Shown here: positions 11,630 to 22,522 of the stretch, piece after piece | How the letters are laid out: the number at the start of each line of letters is the position of its first letter | How positions within the stretch are numbered: the stretch's first letter is position 1 | From: Nigrospora sphaerica | Taxonomy: Eukaryota; Ascomycota; Sordariomycetes; Amphisphaeriales; Apiosporaceae | NCBI GenBank assembly: GCA_018287875.1 | Contig: JAGVVL010000001.1 | Span: 6,014,001 to 6,078,000, forward strand | Direction of reading: 5' to 3' | Length of the DNA: 64,000 nucleotides | Made by a program: the position numbers and the translations under genes | The notes under the pieces: generated by a model | Seen by the model: the letters and a program-made list of their open reading frames with translations, nothing else | What the model was told of the DNA's origin: nothing | Database searches by the model: none

Positions 11630-12092
11630 GTTGGGCAACTGCGGATCGGGGGAGTGGGTGGTTCGCGGAACCTTGAGATAGCGCGCGCGCGCGGGGGTGT
11701 ATGGGCCTCTACTGCACGGCAGAGGGGACGGGAAAGACGAATAGTAGAAACCGAGGACGGCAAAAGTCAGTCAGCCTGGGAAAGAAGCCGAAACCGATGT
11801 TACGCGATTGTGTGATGCAGCCGGCATGAAGAGTAGAAGCTGTTACTGATCGGAATGGGGGAGATCAAGTGGCTTTCCCTGAGCAACGATCCGTAGGGAC
11901 GGAAGGGAGCCGCAAACGTGGGGCCGGAACCCATTGGTCGCATCCAATGTGGAGAAAGCTTGTGCAGCGGGCAGGCGGGCACAGCAACACGCCAGACCAG
12001 GCCCGGACATTGAACTTTTCGACAGCGACCGCCAATCCTCGGGCCGTGATACCTCAGTTCGGCGCCCAGAACCAGCACATCACCCGCACACC
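11630..12092. promoter_or_regulatory. Shared divergent promoter region of trs20 and mrpl31
   Basis: These 463 bp lie between the two start codons, so both genes must be driven from here (inference from layout). The region contains a (GC)n run at 11681-11693 and a back-to-back pair of CCAAT boxes near the middle. Confidence 0.6.
11932..11948. promoter_or_regulatory. Inverted pair of CCAAT boxes
   Basis: The sequence CATTGGTCGCATCCAAT contains ATTGG at 11933-11937 and CCAAT at 11944-11948, facing opposite ways about 145 bp upstream of the mrpl31 start and about 305 bp upstream of the trs20 start. CCAAT is the binding core of the fungal Hap/CBC complex, which is known to act on mitochondrial genes. 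Its use here is inferred. Confidence 0.4.
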
Positions 12093-12717
12093 ATGTTCGG
12101 CGCTTTCCGAGTCACGAACCCCTTGTCTGGGGGTCTGCTTTGGTGAGAAAGCCCAATGTCCCCCCCGCATGAAGAGGAGGCGGCGGCGGAGGAGGATGAG
12201 GGGCCGCCTCAGTCCGCCGCTGGCCCTCGAGGAAAAAGCCGTCGATTGCATTGCATCGTAGCGCATCGCAACCCATATCGCAACTGGCCAGCCCACTAAT
12301 CCTTCCCCGCGAACAGGAAGATCCCCTGGCGCATCTCCCGTTGCCAGAAGAACCGACAGCGCCAAAGACTCCGAGCCGTCGACTCGGTCGTCGCGACCGT
12401 TGATGCCGCGCTTGCGCGCCAGGGCCAGACTCTGCAATCGCTCCAGACCTGGAAGGACACTATGCCGACCGAGGCCGAGATGCTGCCGAAAGACAAATAC
12501 ACCATGTTTGACCGCAAGGAGAAGAGATACCGCAAGGGCATTCACAGTACGTCCATACCCGCCTGGGGTGTGCGTCGGGCGTGGCTGCGGACGGGATAGA
12601 GGCCGCTCTGTCGGACATCGCACCAGGCAAACGAGGGAACTGCGGCTAACCAGCGTGTTTACAGAACTGCCCAAATGGACCAGGGTATCGCAGCGGCTGA
12701 ACCCGCCGGGCTACTAA
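12093..12717 (+). CDS. mrpl31: Mitochondrial large-subunit ribosomal protein mL60 (Mrpl31)
   Basis: This fungal mitochondrial ribosome protein has three exons: 12093-12142, 12317-12546 and 12665-12717. The introns are 174 nt (GTGAGA...ACAG) and 118 nt (GTACGT...ACAG). The spliced product is 110 residues, matching the family. It starts MFGAFRVTNPLSGGLLWKIP, and the junction between TGG and AAG restores the conserved WKIPW. Then come RQRLRAVDSVVATVDAALAR, the hallmark TEAEMLPKDKYTMFDRKEKR and a C-terminal LPKWTRVSQRLNPPGY. It is rich in Arg and Lys, as expected for a ribosomal protein. The N-terminus is basic and hydrophobic but no separate presequence is obvious. It is divergent from trs20 and convergent with cbc2. 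Confidence 0.95.
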
Positions 12718-13185
12718 GCCAACGGAGCCGCTGGGTCCATTCAGACATGGGCCGTACCCAACTGTACAGCGCCGAGCCGAAGCCAGCGCGAACAGACCTG
12801 ACCGGAATCTCAATCACCCCGGCCTTGATTCCGTGGTTGGGATGTACGATACTGTAGCACATTCGTTCATTGGGGCCTGGGGAAATGCATAGGCACGGGG
12901 GAATATGTACGCTCGTGTATAGAGGAAAGCCGCGGGGGAGGCCGCTTGCCACCCACCCTAGAGCTGGCAGTCCGGGAGCACGAATGCATCCAAGGCATAC
13001 AAAGGTTGCAACCTTGGTTTCCATATCACGGCCTCGGATTAATGCAGGGACTGCGGGCCCTCAACACCAGCGCTGCTGTCTGAAGATCCAGATGCCAATA
13101 AAGTAAAAGAGGTAGCCCGTGGCAAAAAGCCTCTCCCCTCTCCCCAGGGTATCTCGTATCATACAACAGAACGCTGCTCCATCTT
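12718..13185. other. Convergent 3' spacer between mrpl31 and cbc2
   Basis: These 468 bp lie between two stop codons facing each other and should contain both 3' ends. No frame or repeat of note is visible. Confidence 0.5.
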
Positions 13186-13981
13186 TTACCGCAGCCGTCC
13201 ATAGTCGTCCTCCATCTGCTGGTCACGGTCTTTGAAGCGCTCGGCGTCACGCAAACGCTCCGACTGGATAGCACGGCCCAGGCCGCCACGGCCCTCGTCG
13301 AAGTCATCCCTATACTCATCGCGCACCTGGCCGCCCGACTTGCCTCGGCCGTACTGGCGGCCTTCCTCGAAACCGGGGTCCAGGTCGGTGCGAATGACGC
13401 GTTCGTCGAGCTTGGTGCCTCCTATGTACTTGAGGCAGTCCAGAGCATCCTGGTGAGTGTAATACTCGACGAAGCAGAAGCCACAAGGGGTCTTGTTAAA
13501 GCGATCCAGGCCCATGATGAGGCGCTTGATCTCACCACATTTGGAGAACAGGTCATAAACTTGCTCTTCGGTGGTGTAGAAGGATCTGGGGTAATGTTAA
13601 ATTACGGGACCCGGCCGGAACAGCGGAAGCTCGGACTCACAGGTTGCCCACGTAGAGAGTGGTAGCGTTCTTCAGAGGGTCTTCAGGAGCCTCTTCGGGC
13701 TGTTGCGTGGCATCGGTGTTGGCCATCTCCGAATCGCCATCCCTCTCATCCCGGTTGCGGTCATTCCGCCGGCCCTTATGCTTGTTCTAGCGGAGCGTCT
13801 TAGTAAGGCTGTCTGTTTGATGGGCAGGGACATGAAAGCGCCGCTTTCGTGAGGCCAGAGAAGCCCTGGGCGATGCGCGGCATGCGCGGCGCAAGAGACG
13901 GACAAAACAACATACCCTATTCTGGTAGTAGGCGCTGGGCCGATCCAGGCGGTCAACGGTGTTTCTGGCACCTGCACGCAT
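13186..13981 (-). CDS. cbc2: Nuclear cap-binding protein subunit 2 (CBP20/Cbc2)
   Basis: This is the small RRM subunit of the nuclear cap-binding complex that binds m7G-capped RNA with CBP80. The exons are 13981-13916, 13786-13641 and 13585-13186, with introns of 129 and 55 nt. The spliced protein is 203 residues. The N-terminus is [19 protein letters not shown], followed by a charged spacer ([17 protein letters not shown]). The RRM follows at about 64-145: RNP2-like [20 protein letters not shown] spans intron 2, and RNP1 lies in [11 protein letters not shown]. Tyr residues of the [13 protein letters not shown] and YVGNLSFY segments are those known to stack on the cap. The C-terminal tail has [20 protein letters not shown], the typical Arg-rich end. 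It shares its upstream region with nup82. Confidence 0.95.
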
Positions 13982-14715
13982 CTTTATCCAGCCCTTTTTG
14001 TTTGTAGGAATGAATGGGTGTGCGGACCGAGAAAGAAGCTGTTGGGTGTTTGCGTTACGTCCTGGATACGAAGAACGGCCCTTGGTAGTGAGCGCGGCTG
14101 ATGATGATGGAAGTCGAGGCAGGCAAGCTTGGACCCGTTTTGTGGAACGCAGGTCTGGCCCCGGTCAGACGCGGTTTCGGTCTCGCGCGCGTGCCAGGAG
14201 CAGCTCGAAAGTTGAAAGTACCTACTTGACTTACTTGTGTGCAGTGAAAAGAGCTCCGAAAGGACCAACATTGATCGATGCCCGTGCCATTGACAGTACA
14301 GTACCGCATCGGTTTGCACTACCCAGTGCTTGAGTGATGTTTTGCAGTATGTACTAACGTACCTGTACCTGTAAGCCGAAGGAACTGCCAGGTCCCTAAC
14401 AAAAAGCTTCCATCCTATTGCAGGGGTCGTTCCGCGAAGTACCGCGTAACTTGTAAACGGGGTGACTGGTTGATCCATCCATTTGCTGCTGCAAGCTAAT
14501 GACTCCATGGTTCTAGCGGCACCCAAAAATTCCCGGATGCGTCGCCCGTTGGCTGGCCACCCGAGGAATTCGCTTCCTTTCCTAACAAACGAGCCCAACA
14601 ACCAACATACGTACGTTCCCGCGTGGACGCATTGAAAATCCCCTAGGTCGCCGCTCCCTCTCCCAACCCGGACCGGGCATGCTCTCTCGCTCACTGCGAC
14701 GCGCGAGCCGAGAAG
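13982..14715. promoter_or_regulatory. Shared divergent upstream region of cbc2 and nup82
   Basis: These 734 bp lie between the two start codons and presumably hold both promoters (inference from layout). I see GTACCTACTTGACTTACTT and GTACGTACGTTCCC-type motifs common in such spacers, but no recognised factor site. Confidence 0.45.
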
Positions 14716-17471
14716 ATGCCTAAGATCAAGAGCTACACCCCGAGCTGGCTTTCGCCGCCGGCTCCAGGCCACAACCTCTTCGTTCCTACATCCGAGGAAC
14801 GCAGAAGCTCGCCCTTCCCGGCCGCCAAGTCCAAGGCCGCCAAAGCTGCGCCGCGGAAAACCCTTGCGCGATCGGGCTCGCAGGTCTTCGTGGCCGTAGG
14901 CCGGGAAATCCGCTGGGCCGACCTCATCGAGCTTAAAGAAAAGTGGCAGGAAAAGGCCGTCCGGGGCCGTTCCAGCATCCGAATCAAGCGCGAGGACGAA
15001 GAAGAACCGGACGATGAAGAGTACCTGAGGGCATCGGCACGAGAAGGATACGCCGGCTTCCGAGTAAGATCTGCCGCCGATGACCTGGAGCGTGGCCGGG
15101 ACCTCCTGCTTGCTAACACGGCCGGCACGTCCTGCAGACGATCCAATTCCCCATCGCCGACGACATTCGACAGCTGGTCATCTCGCCCCACGCCGATTAC
15201 CTGGCCGTCCTGACCACCCACACGGTCCGCATCATCGCCGTCCCCGATGTTTCCTACCTCTCGAGCCCGACAAACGACATCATCAAGCCCAAGTCGTGGA
15301 CCCTGGGCCCGACCACCCATGTCGTCGACCGGTCCGCCGTGGCTACGGCCTTATGGCACCCGCTCGGCGTGAATGGCTCCGCCCTGGTAACGATCACGAC
15401 CGACGCGGTAGTGAGAGTGTGGGAGCTGTCACCGGCAGACCGTTGGTCTTTCGACAAGTCGTCCCTCACCATCGATCTGAGAAAGCTCGCCGACGGCACG
15501 TCGTTGGACCAAAACTTTGCGCCATCTAACGAAACCTCGAGCAAAGGTTTCTCTGCCGACTCATTCGAAATGGACGTGGCCTCAGCAGCCTTTGCCGGTC
15601 GCGGCGCAGGAGGTTGGTCGCCTATGACGCTGTGGGTGGCCATGACACAAGGCGACGTCTACGCGCTCTGCCCCCTGTTGCCTTCCCGATGGGCCCCGCC
15701 ACCCACCTTGATCCCCTCGCTTTCGGTGGCCATCGTTGGCAACTTGGCAGCCATCGAAGACGACCCTCACGTTACCCCCCAGGCGAAGCTGCTGGCGCAG
15801 CAACAGCTTGACTGGATGTCCGACCTGGACAACCAAGACCCCGTGGAGGTGAATGGGCCCTTGGGGGAACCGCCTGTGGATGTTTACACCAGACCCACGC
15901 GGCCAGGGACGGTCCCCAGGCTCCAGGGCCCCTTCGAGTTGGAACTAGGCGTCGAATCCGAGGTCGATATGGACCTCGAGCTCACGGACATCTTCGTTAT
16001 AGGCCAGAAGCTGGACACGGATGAGTTGATGATGGGAGAAGACGAGGAGTTGGAGGTGGACGACATCGACCAGGAAGGCTTGTCCCTTAATGTGGTGTGC
16101 TTGCTTTCCTCAAGCGGCCAGTTGCGTATATGTCTCGACCTCGACGGAGTACAGGCCAAATGGCTTCCACCCAAGAACAAGTCGAGGGCGGCGGCTCTTT
16201 TGGCCGAGGACGAGGAGGAACCGAGCCTCCTGACCTTTCAGACCCTCGACACGTTGAGGAACCTGGAGATGACAGAAGATGGTTGGCCCATGTTCAGCCC
16301 CGATATCACTTCACGTTATGCTTTTTACGTTACGCATCCCTCGGGCATTACCTACGTGTCTCTGTCGCCGTGGGTTTTCCGGTTGGAGAGCGAACTCCGG
16401 GGAGACTCGTCTCAGGGAAGCGACTTTAGAATCGACCTGTTCGTCAAGGGACAGAGCTCGACGAGGGAGCGGCTGTACACGAGCCCGAACCAGGGCGACA
16501 CCAACCTGCCGTTGGCTGCCGCGGTCGCCTTCCGCGATCCCGACCTTGGATACTTCTTGTTATCGGCCAACCCGTACGGCCCGATTGCTGTGGTTTTCGA
16601 GGCGCCCGACGACGAATTCGAGCCGATGCATTCGATTGCCCCCAAGCTCAACCAGGAGGTGGACACCAAACCGTTGGATTTCTACGAGCCTCGGCCGACG
16701 TTCCAGCCGCCACACGTCTTTGACGAAAATTTGCGGCTCCCGAGCTTGCTGGACAAATTGCGGACCAGTCGCCACAGGACCCTGATCAACCAGGAGGTCC
16801 GGCTGTCGCCCGTAACGCTGGCCATTTTCACAGACGCCCACCAGGCGCTGAGCGAGGAGACTTACCGGCTTGGCACCGGGGCGGCCGAGTTGTTCCGACG
16901 CCTGGAGAGCCTGCAGGTAGAGCTGCGCCAGCAAATCGCCAAGGCCAACGAGGTTAAGAACCGTGTTGAGGCTATCACGGGCGAGGACCAGGCGCACGAC
17001 GGCGGTGCCGAATCCAGCCGCGCCGCCATCGACCGACGGCTTGAGGCGGCCAAGACGCGGGGCGAAGCGCTTAGCCAGAGACTGGAGCGCATGCGCAAGA
17101 CGGTCAGTAGGGCCACCAGTCGGGAATTGAGCGACAAGGAGAGGGCGTGGGTCAACGAAGTGAAGGCGCTCGACGCCAGCATCTCGGGCACCGATGCGCC
17201 CGGGTCAGAGGGGCCGTCGCGGCTGAAGCATCTCGGCAGGCGATACGACGAGGTGCAGGCGCTCAAGGAAGAGCTCGTGTCTCAAGCGGAGAAGCTAGCC
17301 ACGTCGAGTGGCAACGGGGAGGAAGAGCAGGCTGTCTCGTCGCCCGATCTGCGCATACCGTCGGAGCTGAGGAAGGCGAAGCTGAATCAGGTACAAGCGC
17401 TCCTGGAACGGGAGACGGCTCTGGTAGATGCCGTCAAGACGCGGTTGGAGAGAATGTCGCTCGCCGGCTGA
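14716..17471 (+). CDS. nup82: Nucleoporin Nup82 (Nup88-type)
   Basis: This is a component of the cytoplasmic mRNA export platform of the nuclear pore. Exon 1 is 14716-15063 and exon 2 is 15138-17471, separated by a 74-nt intron (GTAAGA...GCAG). The spliced protein is 893 residues. After MPKIKSYTPSWLSPP comes a basic/acidic linker, and then the beta-propeller region begins across the intron with REGYAGFRTIQFPIADDIRQ. Propeller strands include DYLAVLTTHTVRIIAVPDV and ATALWHPLGVNGSALVTITT, followed by VRVWELS. An acidic loop (DEELEVDDIDQEG) is inserted in the propeller. From about residue 694 the protein becomes a long coiled coil (ELFRRLESLQVELRQQIAKA to the end), which in this family assembles with Nup159 and Nsp1. 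The start is the first ATG, and exon 1 is in phase 0. Confidence 0.9.
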
Positions 17472-19067
17472 GCGGTCGCCTATGCCGGCGGCCGGGACTA
17501 CGGCGCCTCGCCAAGAAGGAAGGGTGGTGTCGGCCTTCGACGCAGCCGTAAATGTATTAATGATGATTATGTGTTGGGATAAATGAAGACGGGTTTCCGG
17601 CCTACCGAGGCGCCGAGGCGACACGGATGCATGCACACTCTCACCAGCGTATCATCCATGGGTAACAACGCCGGCGGCAGATGATTGATTACACGCATGC
17701 TCCCTGGCACGGCATTGGACCCTCGGCAGGTTGCTACGCCCGACCAGCCCCAATGTTGGCCGGACAGCCTCGTCCTGAAAGTGCGTACGTGGTACAAGGG
17801 GGGGACGCCAATATTTCATAATGGGGCGCCCTCGACCCCCGTCTTTTTATCCTCATCCAGCGCTTTCCGGGCGTCGACGCGGGGCGGGACGAAACGAGAA
17901 AAAGAAAAGCCTCCGGATTGGCATCGGGTACAAAACGATGATGACAGGCGGCAGATGGCGGCGTAGGCCGTGGGAGCAGCCCCTCGACTCGGCAGATGGG
18001 AGCCCATAAGAAGTGCTTGAGGTAACGTGTGAAGACCGGCGACACCGTAGTCGACGCTTGGTTTCGAAATAGGACGTCCCTCGTCCGCGCGGTCCCGAAC
18101 AGCGCGGCTCAGGTGCAGTCTGGGGGTTCTTGTGTTGGGTCGCTCGAGATGCAAGCAAAGCGAGGGCGAACGAGGGGGTGGTCTTTGTTGGCGCCGCAAC
18201 GGCACACGGGTGGGTGAAGGTATGTATCACCCTAAGCCTGCGACCCAGGGTGAATATGCACCAGTTAAGCGTGCTGCAGCCTCACCTCAGGAGTGCTTTT
18301 TGCCGACCAATGTGTAGAGTTTGGGGATGCGGCGAGCCAACTTGAGGCGGCGAACGGGATATCGGGACCCCGTGGCCTTGATATTTTTTTTATTGCGCCC
18401 AGGGGCGGGAAGTCTTCATCAGTATCCAGCAAACCGGCGGGGCGAGCAAACCCCTAGAATGCCGGATGGAAAGCGAGGGGTTGATCGGGCGGCTCTCCCC
18501 CTCAATCCCGGATCGGTAGTGGTGGTCCAACCCATGCAACTCCGGCCACGGCCGAGTTGCAAGCCTTTCGGACGGGAAAATTTCCGTTTGGCGCTCTTAG
18601 CGGACATGGGCAACGCTGAGGCATGCATACTATGACTGAGGGGGTAGCCACGACATTGAGCACTTGCCCTGATGCGGTCATGAGGGGGGGGCGTGTCTCA
18701 ACGGACCAGCCGGTGCTGCTCAACATCGGCTACTTGCTGGGGTACACCCTCTCTACTACATATCCGCCTGCCTGCCTGCCTGCCTGCCTGCCTACCTCAG
18801 GTATCGTCACCCCTGCCGTCTGACCTACCACGAGGCCGAGAAAACGCAAGGCGCCAGTCCGCCCCATCATGTACGGCCCTTCGGATCGAGGGGTGGTCGT
18901 AATGAGACGTCGCCGGGTAGGCGGTATATATAGACTTCTATCCGATCTTAGGTCACCACCCGGCTTCTCCTGGTAAGGGACCTGGCTGGTTCTACATGTT
19001 AGTCTTTCCACCGCCCTCCCCTTTCCCCCAAGCTCTTCCCCGTCCTCCCGGCCAGCCATTGGTGACC
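17472..19067. other. Intergenic: nup82 3' side and upstream of the proline-rich gene
   Basis: 1.6 kb with no supportable gene. It includes the CCTG tetranucleotide repeat at 18766-18792, a short run of T and A at about 18380-18395 and a G run at 18685. Sequence 18995-19067 is pyrimidine-rich, as expected upstream of the next start. Confidence 0.5.
18766..18792. repeat. CCTG tetranucleotide microsatellite
   Basis: About six and a half copies of CCTG in the spacer before the proline-rich gene. A similar shorter array is at 30230-30250. Confidence 0.9.
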
Positions 19068-19471
19068 ATGGCGCCCAAGACGTCGGTTGCCTTTACCTTT
19101 GACCACAGGAGTCAGATTATAGGTGCGTGAAGAGCTCCCCCCTTCCCCCTTCCCTCCCAGGGACGGACCGTCGAGTTGCCCCCTTGGCTCACGGCACGGC
19201 CAGAAAACTGCGAGTTCTTTACGGCCAGGGATGACTATATCACCGTGGTCACGGCCAAGGAGCCGTCGGGCCAGTTCAAGGCCATAGTGGTGCACACAAG
19301 CGGGACGGCGCGCGACGCATTGATGGCGTCGGAGCCGTGCGACAGCGTGCTCGAAGCCATGGCGTCGCTGCACCTCAAGACGACCGAGGCGGTGCAGCTG
19401 TACATTGCGACCAACGGCTACGGCCACCCGCCCGGCAACCTCGAGAAGGACAAGGCCCCCTTCGACGTGGA

Positions 19472-19507
<36 letters not shown>

Positions 19508-20546
19508 TACCTCGGTCGCCTCGGGCAGCACGTCGGCGTCCAGCGCCGCCGTTTCGCTGTGGAGCAACTCGGACACCGAGGTCGTGGCGACGCCCGCTTC
19601 GTCCACGGCGCCGCGACACGGCCGCTTGGCCGCCTTCCTCGCCTCCAAGCCCGCCGGCGCGACGCACCGCAAGGGCCGCAAGTCGCGAGGATCCCGCGCC
19701 CCCAAGGTCCCCAAGGCCGGTAGGCAGCCCGACTCGGACGACGAGCGGCCGCCGCCTCGCGCCCGGATCCCCCACCCTCCTCACCGGGTCCCGTTGGGGG
19801 CTCGGCCGGCGCCTCCGGGCTGGAAGGGACCGCCGCCGCCGCCGCCGCTGCCGGCTGCGTTCCGTTGCGGGCGTCCCAGCAACGCCTTTGGCTACACGAT
19901 GCCGCAGCCCCCTCCGCCGCCGCCGCCGCCGCCGGGCTTCCCCGTCCCGCCGCCGCCGCCGCCGGGCGCTTACGGGCCCATGCCCCCCATGCCTCCGCTG
20001 GGGCCGGGCAACAACCACGTCGCGCCCCCGGCGATGCCGACAGGGGGGCCGACCATCGCCATGGGGGGCGGTAGTGGCGGGACGCAGGCGCCGTCGGGGC
20101 TGGGGCTGGGGCTGAGGCTGGGACCGGGGGCGACGGCGGCAGCGGCCTCGTCCCCGCCTGCGCGCACGCACGACGTGCGGCTGACCATCACGTGGCTGCA
20201 GCACTCGTCGGCGCGCGTGGTGGAGGCGGTGCTGCCGTCGGTGCGGGCGCTCAAGGAGGCGGCGCTGGGCTACGTGCGGCAGCACCCGCAGGCCTTTGAG
20301 GGCGTCACGGCGCTCGACACGACGCCGGGCCGCGTCTGGGCCCTGCGCGCCTGCGTCCGCCGCGCCTGGTTCGCCGACGACGGTCCCGGCGCCGCCCCCT
20401 GGGACCTGAGCGCCTACCGCGGCGGCGACGACCTCTCGCGCCTCCTCGCCGCCCTCGCCGGCGCCGCCCCCGACGCCCTGCCCCGCATCGAGGTCGAGGT
20501 CGACTACTTCCGCCCCCCCGTCCCCCCCATCGTGAACGTCGCCTAG
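19068..20546 (+). CDS. Unknown proline-rich protein with poly-Asp tract
   Basis: A strong frame ends at 20546. It probably begins with a short exon at 19068 (ATG in a GACCATGG context, MAPKTSVAFTFDHRSQII), followed by a very short intron ending in CCCAG at 19160. The second exon opens with RTVELPPWLTARPENCEFFTARDDYITVV. Then come a run of 12 Asp (19470-19505), a basic segment, a long poly-Pro region (about 210-310 in exon 2 numbering) and a conserved-looking C-terminal part with DVRLTITWLQHSS...ALKEAALGYVRQHP and a Phe/Arg-Pro tail. I do not recognise the family. Poly-Pro stretches suggest SH3, WW or profilin binding, but no formin or WASP catalytic part is present. The donor does not fit a standard frame: GT at 19123 gives the wrong phase, while a GC donor at 19125 would fit, but the intron would be only 36 nt. 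The exact 5' end is therefore uncertain. Confidence 0.6.
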
Positions 20547-22522
20547 GACCGCGCTTCGTCGTTTCCCCCTATCCGTATTTGACCCCCGTCCCCTCTCTCC
20601 GCTCCTGATGTACTTTGACGAATCTTCTTTTTATGTTTTGGGTTTCTTGTAGTTTTGTACCGTGATTATCGAAGGCACGATGGGATGACCGGTCTAGCAG
20701 TACCTAAGTTGGCTCTCACTATCGCCGTCCGGAGCAACCAAATACACTGCTATGAGGGGATGTTGGCCTAGAGTGGGAAACGGTTGCTGGCGTATTCACA
20801 CTGTTAGATGTTCACCCATCTCTCTTTTCCCCCCTCTCTTCTAGTTTCGGGGGGTGCGTTCATCAACCCCCACTCCAGATCGATAATAAAGTACCTCCGC
20901 CATGCGTACGATGCGTTGGCCGAAGGTGATGGGCTCGCGTGACCGAGCGTGCCGCCTCGAGATGACGGGGGACGACCCAGTAGAGGGGCGAGGAGGGACG
21001 GGAAGGAGGGACGGGAAAAACTGACCGGGCACGCGGCGAGATCTAATTCAAGGCATCTGGCGCTGTCGTAGCGCCCACTTTCCGCTGTACCACCCCTCCA
21101 TCCTTTCCCTTCTTCGTCTCATTAGATGGGTAAAAAAAGGAAACCCCCCTCCCTCACTCACGTCCAACAGCCCCCCCCCCCCCAAGGACAGGGCCCTTTC
21201 ATCCGAGCCTTGGTGCAACGGGAGCACAGGGCATTAGCGACCAAGCCCCCTTCACACCGCCGCCACACAAAAGAGGAGAAGGGTCGGTCCGAGGTCGTCC
21301 CTCGTGCCTCTTTTTCCGTCGGCATCCAAACCGTCGCGCGCGAGACCGCGGATTCGGTCCGCGGATGGCACCGACAAGCAGACTATATAACCCACCCGAC
21401 CGATCGGTCATCGGGGCCGCAGTACGTACCCTGCCCTCTTTGGCTACACCAACACCACACCGTACGCATTTACTTATCCACGCGCAGGGGAAACCAAACA
21501 CGCCCCGGCGTCCGCGGTCGCCTCGCCCCGAGCAGGGGGGCGGGGGTAGGGGGAGAAAGGAAAACGTCCGGGTGACCCCGCGGGGCCGAAGCCTCGCCCC
21601 TTTTCTTCTTCCTTTCCCCCCTTGCACATGGGGTGCGGTAGGCAGAAGAAACGCCACGCGCACCAGAGAGGTGGAAGAGGGGAGAAGAGAGCGAGAGTGG
21701 GAGGCGTGGGCGTAGCGAGACCGGAGGGAAGCCCCCCCCCCCCCGTGGTCCCGAGGCGGAGAAGGGACGTGGAGGGGAGACGAGGCGGGCGCTTGTGGTG
21801 GCTAAGGAAAGGCCGCCACGTTCGTCCAAACAGACGGGGCCAAGGGCGGTAGCAGGTCGTGTTCCATGCGCGGAAGCCGACGACGCCGCCGCCGCCTGTA
21901 ACTTGTGTAAGAGGACCAGCACGCACACCACAGGCGCGCGCGCGCCCATCGCCGTCCTCGGGGCGGTCCTGCTGCTCCAGAAACCTCCCCCTTTATCCCG
22001 TACCCGACCGAGAGCCTTTCCTCGACCGCGTGCGTCATGCACGTCTCTTTCGGCATTCCCAATGACGCCCTTTGGGCCACGCGAGCCGCCAATCAGAAAA
22101 TGGACCACGCGCGTTCGGACGGCAGCCGGAGGGCGTTCAACGGGCACCAATTGGTCACGAAACACGATGCACGGTGACATGGCGACGGGCTCGGTGGATG
22201 TCGATATGTATTTTTTTCACAGATCCAAGCCAATGAGCAGCGGGCGTGCTCGCCTCGGCCAACAGCAAGTTGAGGCGCAAAGTGCTCAAGGTGCCTCCGC
22301 CGTGAACCTATCATGATCCTGTGAGCCAAGTCTATCCCCTCCAACGCCTCCCTGATGCCACGTCGATGCCGCCACGCTCTTCTCAAAGCAGCCACCCGCA
22401 GCCCCCCGACATCCGTCTAGTATATGCCCTGCGTGCGGTATTGGAAGGTATCGTAACTGCAAAATCCGGGTTAGATGGGCTCCGGGCCGGCGGCGGGGGA
22501 ACCGCCCGAGGGCGGCCTTTGC
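20547..22522. other. Convergent spacer between the proline-rich gene and pik1
   Basis: About 2 kb with no frame that I can support. It has C runs near 21170-21183 and 21731-21743 and a group of CCAAT motifs at 22089-22240 that looks more like a promoter than a 3' spacer. Long frames here are GC-rich artefacts without recognisable domains. Confidence 0.45.

Noticed and set aside
18999..20285. 428-codon minus-strand frame, Arg-rich
   Set aside because: It is antisense to the proline-rich gene. The composition is that of reversed GC-rich codons and the start is not convincing.
21470..22180. 236-codon minus-strand frame near the CCAAT cluster
   Set aside because: The translation is low complexity (Pro/Arg/Ala/Ser) and crosses C runs. 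No domain or conserved start is visible.
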